Assembly (NCBI GenBank): GCA_910579305.1
Contig: CAJTTA010000008.1
Coordinates: 1-57,982 of the forward strand
Length of the DNA: 57,982 nt
Reading direction: 5' to 3'
Source: an uncultured Muribaculaceae bacterium
GTDB lineage: Bacteria; Bacteroidota; Bacteroidia; Bacteroidales; Muribaculaceae
The notes beneath the pieces are model-generated. The model was not told the DNA's origin. It saw nothing but the letters and a program-made list of their open reading frames with translations, and made no database searches. A program made the position numbers and the translations under genes. This document shows, piece by piece, positions 44,419 to 53,642 of this stretch. Numbering within the stretch: the first letter of the stretch is position 1; each line of letters begins with the position of its first letter.

Positions 44419-45221
44419 AGATATTTGCTCTCAGGAAGCAGGAGACTTCTGCCCATAATAATGCGGTGCCGGCACAGGAGAAAGGAGTGCTGCGCACGGA
44501 TAATCTTGTGAAGCGATATGGCTCGCGCACTGTGGTGAATCATGTGAGCATCGATGTATCGCAGGGAGAGATAGTGGGTCTGCTCGGCCCGAATGGAGCC
44601 GGCAAGACCACTACTTTTTATATGACTACCGGCCTTGTCTCTCCCAACGAAGGCGAGATTTATCTTGAGGGACGCAACATCACGAAGTATCCCGTGTATA
44701 AGCGTGCGCAGCTGGGCATAGGCTATCTTGCGCAGGAAGCATCGGTATTCCGGAAAATGTCGGTGGAAAACAATATACGCGCCGTGCTTGAAATGACCCC
44801 GCTCTCCCGGGAAGAGCAGCGTGAGCGTCTTGAGACGCTTATAAAGGAATTTGACCTGCAGAAGGTGCGGCGCAATCTCGGCGACCGTCTGTCAGGCGGA
44901 GAGCGCCGACGCACGGAGATAGCCCGCTGCCTGGCCATAAATCCTAAATTCATAATGCTTGACGAGCCGTTTGCCGGTGTCGACCCGATACAGGTGGAAG
45001 GAATCCAGGAGGTGGTATATCATCTCAAGGAGAAAAACATAGGCATTCTTATCACAGACCATAACGCGCCGGAGACACTCTCTATCACCGATCGTGCTTA
45101 TCTGCTCTTCGAAGGCAAGATCCTCTTCCAGGGTACGAGCGAGCAACTTGCCTCCAATCCGGAAGTAAAAGAGAAGTATCTGGGCCGCAACTTTATTTTC
45201 CGCCGTAAGCAATTCGATTGA
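44415..45221 (+). CDS. lptB: LPS export ABC transporter ATP-binding protein LptB
   Basis: LptB hydrolyses ATP to power extraction of lipopolysaccharide from the inner membrane with LptF and LptG. The 268-residue protein carries about 25 extra residues at the N-terminus compared with the enterobacterial form. It has Walker A GPNGAGKTT, the signature LSGGERRRTEIARCL, Walker B FIMLDEPFAGVDP and the TDHN switch. It is coupled to udk by a four-base overlap and to the CPBP gene by TGATG. Confidence 0.94.
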   Translation: MKIFALRKQETSAHNNAVPAQEKGVLRTDNLVKRYGSRTVVNHVSIDVSQGEIVGLLGPNGAGKTTTFYMTTGLVSPNEGEIYLEGRNITKYPVYKRAQLGIGYLAQEASVFRKMSVENNIRAVLEMTPLSREEQRERLETLIKEFDLQKVRRNLGDRLSGGERRRTEIARCLAINPKFIMLDEPFAGVDPIQVEGIQEVVYHLKEKNIGILITDHNAPETLSITDRAYLLFEGKILFQGTSEQLASNPEVKEKYLGRNFIFRRKQFD

Positions 45222-46144
45222 TGGCAACTACATTAAAACAGAGGCGTCGCCCCTCATCACCCGCCGGGTATGGATTCACACAATTGTCCTATGGGCGCCG
45301 TCTTCTTCTTCTCGCGTGCATATTTGTCGCAATGATGGTACTTGCCGGATCGGCATCAACCTTGGCCGCATCATTTTATCCGCCAGGGTCACGCGAGTGC
45401 CTCATAGCCACAAGTGTGCTGCAGAATATCATAGGCTTCTGCGGCACGGCGCTGCTCACCTCTATCTTTGTCTCCACTTCGCCTCTCATAATGCTCGGCA
45501 TGCGGGGGCGTATTACGGCCCGTGCGCTACTCGGCGTATTACTAATGTTTGCAGCCGGCCTGCCTATGCTCAATCAAGTGACATGGTGGAACACGCAGAT
45601 GCATCTTCCGGCCTTCATGCATCAGGTGGAAGCCGTAATGAGGCAGATGGAAGAGTCGGCGCTTTCCGCGACATCCACCATGCTTGACTCCAAGACCATA
45701 GGTGGCCTCATTGTAAATATTATAGTAATAGGTGTCTTTACAGGCTTTAGCGAGGAGCTGTGTTTCAGAGGCGCCATACAGCGGGTGATAGCTTCGGGCG
45801 CCGGCGTAAACAGACATATGGCCGTGTGGCTTGCAGCAGTGATATTCAGCCTGCTGCACTTTCAGTTTTTCGGCTTCCTGCCGCGAGTGCTTCTCGGGGC
45901 CTTCTTCGGCTATTTGTTGCTCTGGACAGGCTCTATATATGTATCGGCTGCAGCCCATGCTCTCAACAACAGCCTTTACGTGCTTCTCCATTGGCTTCAA
46001 CTCCGTGGAGACGTCCCCGAGAATGTCGACAGCTTCGGTGTGACCATTCATGGATTTCCCGCATATGCATGTGTCAGCCTGGCATTGCTCATATGTATGC
46101 TTGTAGGGTTGCGTCGATACTTCTTTTCATCTTCAGCTTCATGA
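45221..46144 (+). CDS. CPBP family intramembrane metalloprotease
   Basis: This 307-residue multi-pass membrane protein belongs to the CPBP (Abi/CAAX-protease-like) family. The core motif EELCFRG has E178/E179 and R183, and the later conserved histidines occur in FSLLHFQFF and SAAAHALNN. It has about eight hydrophobic segments. I use the ATG at 45221, which overlaps the lptB stop as TGATG, instead of a TTG one codon earlier. Known members cut membrane proteins or prenylated peptides; the substrate here is unknown. Placement between lptB and holA suggests cotranscription, not a shared pathway. Confidence 0.9.
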   Translation: MATTLKQRRRPSSPAGYGFTQLSYGRRLLLLACIFVAMMVLAGSASTLAASFYPPGSRECLIATSVLQNIIGFCGTALLTSIFVSTSPLIMLGMRGRITARALLGVLLMFAAGLPMLNQVTWWNTQMHLPAFMHQVEAVMRQMEESALSATSTMLDSKTIGGLIVNIIVIGVFTGFSEELCFRGAIQRVIASGAGVNRHMAVWLAAVIFSLLHFQFFGFLPRVLLGAFFGYLLLWTGSIYVSAAAHALNNSLYVLLHWLQLRGDVPENVDSFGVTIHGFPAYACVSLALLICMLVGLRRYFFSSSAS

Positions 46145-46154
46145 TTGTCATTTT

Positions 46155-47195
46155 ATGGCCAAGAAATCAGAATCAGCAGTATCATTCAATACATTGATGA
46201 GCGAGATAAGAGCCGGGCGTTATGCGCCGGTGTATCTTCTCAGTGGCGACGAGCCGTTTTTCATCGATGCCATAACCGATGCTTTGCAGCAAAGGGTCGT
46301 GCCAGATGAAGAGGCAAGGGATTTCGATCTCACCGTGTTTTTCGGAGCCGACAGCTCGATCGATGATGTGGCCGGCGCGGCAAGGAGATTTCCTGTGATG
46401 GGAAGCCGACAGCTTATAATGCTCAAGGAGCTCCAGGCCATGAACGACGGTAAGGGCCAGCTTAACAGGCTGGCTCCCGTAGCAGCCGCTCCCTCTCAAA
46501 CTACAGTGCTTGTCATTACCTATAAGGGAGAGCCCATAAAAGCCACACATGAATTTGTGAAAGCCGTGAATAAAGGGGGAGGAGTTGTCTTTCAGAGCAT
46601 GAAGTTGCGTGAATGGGAGCTGAACGCCCATATCACGGATTACTGCAGGAGCAAGAAAGTGACCATCGACGGCAAGGCGGCCGAGATGCTTAAAGATTAT
46701 GTGGGCAATGATCTTTCACGCCTCTCACGCGACATTGACAAGCTTATTGTGGCAGGCGGAGGGAGTATGATAACTCCGGAGATGATCGAGGAGAATATAG
46801 GCATTTCCAAAGACTTTAATAATTTTGAGCTTATTAAAGCCATCTCATTGCGCAATTACGCCAAGAGCATGCAGATTGTAGATTATTTTGAGCGCAATCC
46901 GAAGCAAAATCCGGTAGTGATGACGGTCTCCATCCTCTTCAGATACTTCTCGCAACTCATGCTGGCCCATTACGCGCCCGATAAGAGCGACCGAGGGCTT
47001 CAGGTTCAGCTCGGCCTCTCCAGTGTATATCAGCTCACCGATGTCAAGGCCGGCATGCAGCGATTCACACCGGCCTCTGCCATGAGAGTGATTCATGCCC
47101 TGCGCAAGCTCGATGCCCGGAGCAAAGGCATAGGTTCGATGATGAAGGATTATGCACTGCTGCGCCAGTTTGTCTACGAAGCGTTTACCTTATGA
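46155..47195 (+). CDS. holA: DNA polymerase III subunit delta
   Basis: HolA opens the beta sliding clamp in the clamp-loader complex. The 346-residue protein shows the N-terminal VYLLSGDEPFFIDAI, then FPVMGSRQLIMLKE, and the domain-II region of the family (MLKDYVGNDLSRLSRDIDKL). It begins ten bases after the CPBP gene and overlaps the EFR1 start by four bases (ATGA at 47192-47195). No other clamp-loader gene is adjacent. Confidence 0.93.
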   Translation: MAKKSESAVSFNTLMSEIRAGRYAPVYLLSGDEPFFIDAITDALQQRVVPDEEARDFDLTVFFGADSSIDDVAGAARRFPVMGSRQLIMLKELQAMNDGKGQLNRLAPVAAAPSQTTVLVITYKGEPIKATHEFVKAVNKGGGVVFQSMKLREWELNAHITDYCRSKKVTIDGKAAEMLKDYVGNDLSRLSRDIDKLIVAGGGSMITPEMIEENIGISKDFNNFELIKAISLRNYAKSMQIVDYFERNPKQNPVVMTVSILFRYFSQLMLAHYAPDKSDRGLQVQLGLSSVYQLTDVKAGMQRFTPASAMRVIHALRKLDARSKGIGSMMKDYALLRQFVYEAFTL

Positions 47196-47992
47196 TATAT
47201 TATTATTCAGGCACAGGCAATACGCGCCGGGCCGCTCAATTTATTGCCTGCGAGACCGGCGACGGATTGCATTTCATCCCGGCCTCCGGCGAGGTGCCGG
47301 TGCCGGCTGAGGGAGAAAGCATGGGATTCATGTTTCCGATATATAGCTGGGGTGTCCCTCCGGTAGTGACTTCGTTTCTTGACCGCCTGCCGCGCGACAC
47401 AATGCAAGATCGCTATATTTGGGCCGTCTGCACATGCGGAGATGAGGCCGGAATAGCCATGCGACTGTTTTCACGTCACATAAGGAAACTTCGCGGAAGA
47501 GGTGCCGACGCACTCTTCTCAGTTATAATGCCCAATGATTATGTGCTTCTGCCGGGATTCGATGTAGACTTTCCCGAAGTGGCCGCCGCCAAGCTCAAGG
47601 CAGCCCCGCAGCGACTGATGTCAATAGCACGACTTGTCAATTCACACGCAAAGGGTGTGAATGATGTGCACGAAGGCTCAATGCCTGCATTGCGCACAAG
47701 AATTGTATTCCCGCTGTTCAGGCGCTGGGGCATTAATCCAGGGCGATGGAGAGTGGATGCAGCCTGTATCGGGTGCGGAAAATGTGCGGCGTCCTGTCCG
47801 TCGGGCAACATCTCGCTCACGCGCGGCCGCCCCGTCTGGGGCAAGAACTGCCTGAGCTGCTGTGCCTGTTTTCACTCCTGTCCCGAGCGGGCGATATCGT
47901 ATGGCTCTTTTACCCGAGGCAAGGGCCAATATCTGTGTCCGGACCCGCTGCGGCATGACGTAAAATCAGATGAACATTCTGACAAGAGATGA
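47192..47992 (+). CDS. EFR1-type flavodoxin-ferredoxin fusion (electron transfer)
   Basis: The 266-residue protein joins an N-terminal flavodoxin-like domain (residues 1-150, with YYYSGTGNTRRAA binding FMN phosphate) to a C-terminal ferredoxin. The two cysteine sets are C192, C195, C198, C202 and C220, C223, C226, C230, each fitting a [4Fe-4S] site. EFR1-type proteins pass electrons in anaerobes; the partner is not identified here. It is the last gene of the overlapped udk operon. Confidence 0.9.
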   Translation: MIYYYSGTGNTRRAAQFIACETGDGLHFIPASGEVPVPAEGESMGFMFPIYSWGVPPVVTSFLDRLPRDTMQDRYIWAVCTCGDEAGIAMRLFSRHIRKLRGRGADALFSVIMPNDYVLLPGFDVDFPEVAAAKLKAAPQRLMSIARLVNSHAKGVNDVHEGSMPALRTRIVFPLFRRWGINPGRWRVDAACIGCGKCAASCPSGNISLTRGRPVWGKNCLSCCACFHSCPERAISYGSFTRGKGQYLCPDPLRHDVKSDEHSDKR

Positions 47993-48015
47993 TACCGCAC
48001 ATTTTTAACTAAATA

Positions 48016-48047
48016 TTTCCGCATATCAAAAAAAGTATATATCTTTG
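48016..48047 (+). promoter_or_regulatory. promoter of mutAB
   Basis: TTTC (48016-48019), 20 bases, then TATCTTTG (48040-48047). The leader to the mutA ATG is about 87 bases. It has two short stems, ACGCA/TGCGT (48064-48080) and TTAGT/ACTAA. No riboswitch signature is seen, and a 90-base leader is too short for a cobalamin riboswitch. Confidence 0.65.
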
Positions 48048-48140
48048 CTCTCAATTATAGACCACGCATTTCATGTGCGTAAATCTAATACTTAGTTCAT
48101 AAGACTAAACCTATATAATTCCAATTATAGCTATTTCATT

Positions 48141-50000
48141 ATGGCAGAGAAAAACGAAAAACTGTTTGACATGTTTCCGCCCGTAAGCACCGAAGAGTGG
48201 CTGGCGAAAATAAATGTCGACCTCAAAGGTGCCGACTTCCAGAAGAAACTGGTGTGGCGTACCAACGAGGGATTTGATGTACAGCCGTTTTATCGCGCTG
48301 AAGACCTTGAGAAACTCTCACACCTCAATTCCCTTCCCGGCGAGTTCCCCTATGTGCGCGGCACACGTGCCGACAACGACTGGCTTATCCGTCAGGATAT
48401 AGAGGGAGAGACCGATGAACAAAAGAATGCCAACGCCCGCTATGCCATAGACCGCGGCGTTGATGCAATAGGCCTTCACGTATGCGACAACTTCGAGGCT
48501 TCGCACATTGACATCCTTCTCAAGGATATAGACCTTAAGAAAATTGAAGTCAATTTTCTCAGCTGTCCCGGACGTGCTCTCAAGGTAGCCGCAGCTCTTG
48601 TGGACTATCTCAAGGCCCGCGGCCTGGAGAATGACTTCCGCGGCTCTGTAAGCTTCGATCCTTTCAAACGTCTCCTCAAGCATGGCACCAAGTTCCCCAA
48701 AGATATGGTGGCCATGGCCAAAGAGCTTATGGAGACAGTGAAAGATGTGCCCGGACTGCGCTGCTTCACCATCGACAGCTTCATGCTCAACAATGCAGGC
48801 GCCTACATCACTCAGGAACTTGGCTATGCTCTTGCATGGGGCGCACAGTGGCTCACCTCTCTTTCCGATGCCGGGCTTAAGGCCGGCGAGGTGGCAAAGC
48901 GCATCAAGTTTAACATGGGCATCTCTTCCAACTATTTCATGGAGATTGCCAAATTCCGTGCAGGCCGCATGCTTTGGGCCGAGATCGTGAAGGCTTACGA
49001 GCCTGAAGCCGATAAGTGCTGCTGCTCCAAGATGATGGTGCACGCAGTGACCTCTCAGTATAATCAGACCGTCTATGACCCGCATGTGAACATGCTCCGT
49101 TCCATGACCGAGACCATGAGTGCGGCACTTGCCGGCGTAGATTCCATAGAGACTCTTCCCTTCGACATCCAGTATAAGAATGCCGATGAATTCTCAGAGC
49201 GCATAGCCCGCAATCAGCAGATCATGCTTCGCGATGAGAGTCATCTCAATAAAGTAGTAGACCCCGCCGGCGGCTCCTATTATGTGGAGACGCTCACTGC
49301 ATCAATTGCTGAAGTGGCATGGAAGCTCTTCAATGAAGTGCAGGATAATGGAGGTTTCCTCGCCGAACTGGAAAAGGGTGAAATTCAGAAGGCAGTCAAC
49401 GCAAGCGGCGTAAAGCGTCACACCGATGTGGCCCGCCGCAAGGAGATCCTGCTCGGTACCAACCAGTTCCCCAATCTCAATGAAAAGGCTCTCGACCACA
49501 TCACTAAAGAAGACTGCAAGTGCTGCTGCGGAACCGAAGCTGCCGAGGCTGCTGTGGAATCTCTCAACATGGATCGCGCTGCAAGCCAGTTTGAGCAGCT
49601 GCGCCTTGCCACAGAGCGCTCATCAAAGCGTCCTAAAGTCTTCATGCTCACAATCGGCAACCTGGCCATGCGCCTTGCTCGCGCACAATTCTCCGGCAAT
49701 TTCTTCGGCTGCGCAGGATATGAGATCATCGACAATATCGGTTTCGAAACAGTGCAGGAAGGCATTGATGCCGCCATCAAGGCAGAGGCAGACGTAGTAG
49801 TGCTCTGCTCCTCCGATGATGAATATGCTGCATTTGCTCCCGAGGCATTCAAGCTCATCGACGGCCGCGCCCTTTTCGTAGTGGCCGGTGCTCCCGCATG
49901 CATGGAAGAGCTGAAGGCACAGGGTATCAACGATTTCATCCACGTGCGAGTTAACGTGCTCGACACACTCGTAGGGTTTAACGCTAAACTGCTTAAGTAA
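48141..50000 (+). CDS. mutA: methylmalonyl-CoA mutase small (beta) subunit
   Basis: MutA is the non-catalytic partner of the adenosylcobalamin-dependent mutase. Together with MutB it interconverts succinyl-CoA and (R)-methylmalonyl-CoA on the propionate pathway. The 619-residue protein keeps the TIM-barrel half and the B12-domain fold, but lacks the DxHxxG cobalamin motif. Its aligned segment is TIGNLAMRLARAQFSG. Two cysteine clusters stand out: C293-C295 (DKCCCSK) and C459/C461-C463 (DCKCCCG). mutB begins four bases after it. Confidence 0.94.
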   Translation: MAEKNEKLFDMFPPVSTEEWLAKINVDLKGADFQKKLVWRTNEGFDVQPFYRAEDLEKLSHLNSLPGEFPYVRGTRADNDWLIRQDIEGETDEQKNANARYAIDRGVDAIGLHVCDNFEASHIDILLKDIDLKKIEVNFLSCPGRALKVAAALVDYLKARGLENDFRGSVSFDPFKRLLKHGTKFPKDMVAMAKELMETVKDVPGLRCFTIDSFMLNNAGAYITQELGYALAWGAQWLTSLSDAGLKAGEVAKRIKFNMGISSNYFMEIAKFRAGRMLWAEIVKAYEPEADKCCCSKMMVHAVTSQYNQTVYDPHVNMLRSMTETMSAALAGVDSIETLPFDIQYKNADEFSERIARNQQIMLRDESHLNKVVDPAGGSYYVETLTASIAEVAWKLFNEVQDNGGFLAELEKGEIQKAVNASGVKRHTDVARRKEILLGTNQFPNLNEKALDHITKEDCKCCCGTEAAEAAVESLNMDRAASQFEQLRLATERSSKRPKVFMLTIGNLAMRLARAQFSGNFFGCAGYEIIDNIGFETVQEGIDAAIKAEADVVVLCSSDDEYAAFAPEAFKLIDGRALFVVAGAPACMEELKAQGINDFIHVRVNVLDTLVGFNAKLLK

Positions 50001-50004
50001 GACC

Positions 50005-52152
<2,148 letters not shown>

Positions 52153-52180
52153 ATCCCAGGTTTGTACATAATATAAGCAT

Positions 52181-52220
52181 TCAGCTCCGTTTCAGGATTT
52201 TATGCCTGAAACGGAGCTGA
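52181..52220 (+). terminator. intrinsic terminator of mutAB
   Basis: TCAGCTCCGTTTCAGG (52181-52196) pairs perfectly with CCTGAAACGGAGCTGA (52205-52220), 16 bp with an 8-base loop, followed by TAGTTTTTAG. A classic strong Rho-independent terminator. Confidence 0.92.
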
Positions 52221-52343
52221 TAGTTTTTAGAGTGCCGGCGAGTGTGAGAAGAGACTTGACAGCAGACCTTTTACTAATAAGGATGTGTCATTGAATAAAT
52301 TGTTGACGCATTAAAAGAATCCATGTCGTAGATTCCGCTCGTA

Positions 52344-52940
52344 TCATACAGGGATGTCACTCACTATGTCAGTGTCATCAGGATCCGGGAAATACGGGTC
52401 GAATGGCTCCGGGTCAGGTTCGGGGATATACGGGTCTAATGGCTCCGGGTCAGGATCGGGGATATACGGGTCTAATGGCTCCGGGTCAGGTTCTGGGATA
52501 TATGGGTCTAATGGCTCCGGGTCAGGTTCAGGAATATACGGGTCGAATGGCTCCGGGTCAGGTTCAGGAATATATGGATCGAATGGCTCCGGGTCAGGGC
52601 CGGGGATATGTGGATCGGCGGGCTCAGGCTCGGGGTCAGTTGTGGAGGGGTCAATATCTTCCGCCGGAATGTCAGCCATCTTCTCCACAGGTGCGTCAGG
52701 TATCTCCTTATCGTTAAGAGAAGGGTTATGAGTCGATTGCGCAGCGTCAGGTTTTGGCGTGGGAGCAGGAGTTTCAAAAGACACTTCCTCATCGGGTATT
52801 ACTTCCGGTGCATCATTATCTGAGGCGAGCGAGTTGGCTGCGTATGCTCCACCTATTCCGGCTATTGCAGCTCCGCCGAGAGCCGCCGCACGAGCACCGG
52901 CATTGTTTCTCTTTTTCGTGCTGTAAGGATTCTTTTCCAT
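52344..52940 (-). CDS. acidic Pro/Asp/Glu-rich tandem-repeat protein, function unknown
   Basis: This 198-residue protein starts with a basic stretch and a small-residue hydrophobic segment (about residues 16-38, rich in Ala and Gly). That segment may insert in or pass the membrane. The C-terminal half is a run of 12-residue repeats of the type PDPEPLDPYIPE: about six clear copies with F/L and I/F exchanges, and one degenerate copy. Such sequences are extended and strongly acidic. A canonical promoter (52975-53006) precedes the ATG at 52940. It may be a surface, spacer or stalk protein; no family is recognised. Confidence 0.7.
   Translation of the reverse strand: MEKNPYSTKKRNNAGARAAALGGAAIAGIGGAYAANSLASDNDAPEVIPDEEVSFETPAPTPKPDAAQSTHNPSLNDKEIPDAPVEKMADIPAEDIDPSTTDPEPEPADPHIPGPDPEPFDPYIPEPDPEPFDPYIPEPDPEPLDPYIPEPDPEPLDPYIPDPDPEPLDPYIPEPDPEPFDPYFPDPDDTDIVSDIPV
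52383..52638. repeat. 36-bp tandem repeat array inside the acidic protein gene
   Basis: The anchor GGCTCCGGGTCAGG recurs at 52405, 52441, 52477, 52513, 52549 and 52585, with a degenerate copy at 52621, exactly every 36 bp. Units differ by scattered changes. The period is a multiple of three, so gain or loss of units would keep the frame. Confidence 0.9.
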
Positions 52941-52974
52941 AAAATGTTCAGTTATTGAGTTGATTATGATATTG

Positions 52975-53006
52975 CAAAGTTACTCAATAAGAAATGCCGA
53001 TGCAAA
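52975..53006 (-). promoter_or_regulatory. promoter of the acidic repeat protein gene
   Basis: On the minus strand TTTG (53003-53006), exactly 20 bases, then TAACTTTG (52975-52982). This is a perfect consensus, with a leader of about 25-30 bases. Confidence 0.75.
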
Positions 53007-53079
53007 TATCGGGGAGGATTCTTGACCAGTATATGAGGTTTTGGGATGAATATATGCCGATTGCCTGCGTATTGCATCG

Positions 53080-53538
53080 CTACAATGCCGAGTTGTAATA
53101 CTGCGGGTCACCCGTCACCTCTTTACCGGCAAAAGGCGGGAGCGGGTAGGAGTGTGTGCTTTCCTTAAGCTCTATTTCGGCTATACGCAGGCCCGCATGT
53201 TTCCCTTCGAAAATATCCACTTCCCATACATGCTCATGATATGGCACTATATATCGTGTCTTGACTATGATATTCCCTTCACACATCTCAATCATGCGTG
53301 CGGCATCGCCGGCCGGTATCTCATATTCATATTCGGCTCTGGTATCGTCAATGGTTCTTCCCTTGATTGTAATGAAGCCTATGCGGCTTCCTGCTGTTTC
53401 CGTAAGGCGCACTCTTACTGTGCGCTCCGGGCATCTGTTCAGATAGCCCTGCGATATGCGCATGGTGCGCGTTTTGTCACACAATGAGAGATAAGAGTCA
53501 TCAGTAACGAGATATTTGTGTTCGATTTCAAGTGCCAT
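53080..53538 (-). CDS. CYTH-domain phosphatase/triphosphatase
   Basis: The 152-residue protein is a minimal CYTH (triphosphate tunnel) enzyme. The defining ExExK is E4-I-E6-H-K8 at the N-terminus. It is followed by basic strands (TVRVRLTE, FITIKGRT) and acidic strands (AEYEYEI, WEVDIFEG, IAEIELKES) that line the tunnel. Members of this size hydrolyse inorganic triphosphate or nucleoside triphosphates with metal. The substrate is not known. The divergent DUF5686 gene begins 104 bases away and may share the regulatory region. Confidence 0.88.
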   Translation of the reverse strand: MALEIEHKYLVTDDSYLSLCDKTRTMRISQGYLNRCPERTVRVRLTETAGSRIGFITIKGRTIDDTRAEYEYEIPAGDAARMIEMCEGNIIVKTRYIVPYHEHVWEVDIFEGKHAGLRIAEIELKESTHSYPLPPFAGKEVTGDPQYYNSAL

Positions 53539-53596
53539 GTCAAAACAGTATCTAAAAAAATCAATAAAACCGAAAAAGAGAACAAGGAGGAGTCGG

Positions 53597-53614
53597 CAAA
53601 AATTAGTAATTTTG
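53597..53614. promoter_or_regulatory. divergent promoter elements for the CYTH and DUF5686 genes
   Basis: TAATTTTG on the plus strand (53607-53614) fits the -7 consensus for the DUF5686 gene. Immediately beside it, CAAAAATTA (53597-53605) is almost its mirror image, and reads TAATTTTTG on the minus strand, one base longer than consensus. The two form an imperfect inverted repeat. Confidence 0.5.
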
Positions 53615-53642
53615 CAGCCACTTGCAAATATACAAAAATTTC

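Noticed and set aside
45221..46144. CPBP protein as an abortive-infection (Abi) defence gene
   Set aside because: The family includes Abi proteins, but the neighbours are udk, lptB and holA, all housekeeping genes, and no defence partner is present.
52383..52638. 36-bp repeats resembling a CRISPR array
   Set aside because: The units join head to tail with no spacers, they are in frame inside a coding sequence, and no cas gene is near.
52354..52731. 125-codon plus-strand frame of GSGSGSGIYGSN repeats
   Set aside because: It is the antisense of the acidic repeat protein gene. The minus-strand gene has a perfect promoter, a plausible N-terminal segment and a sensible start. The plus-strand version has none of these.
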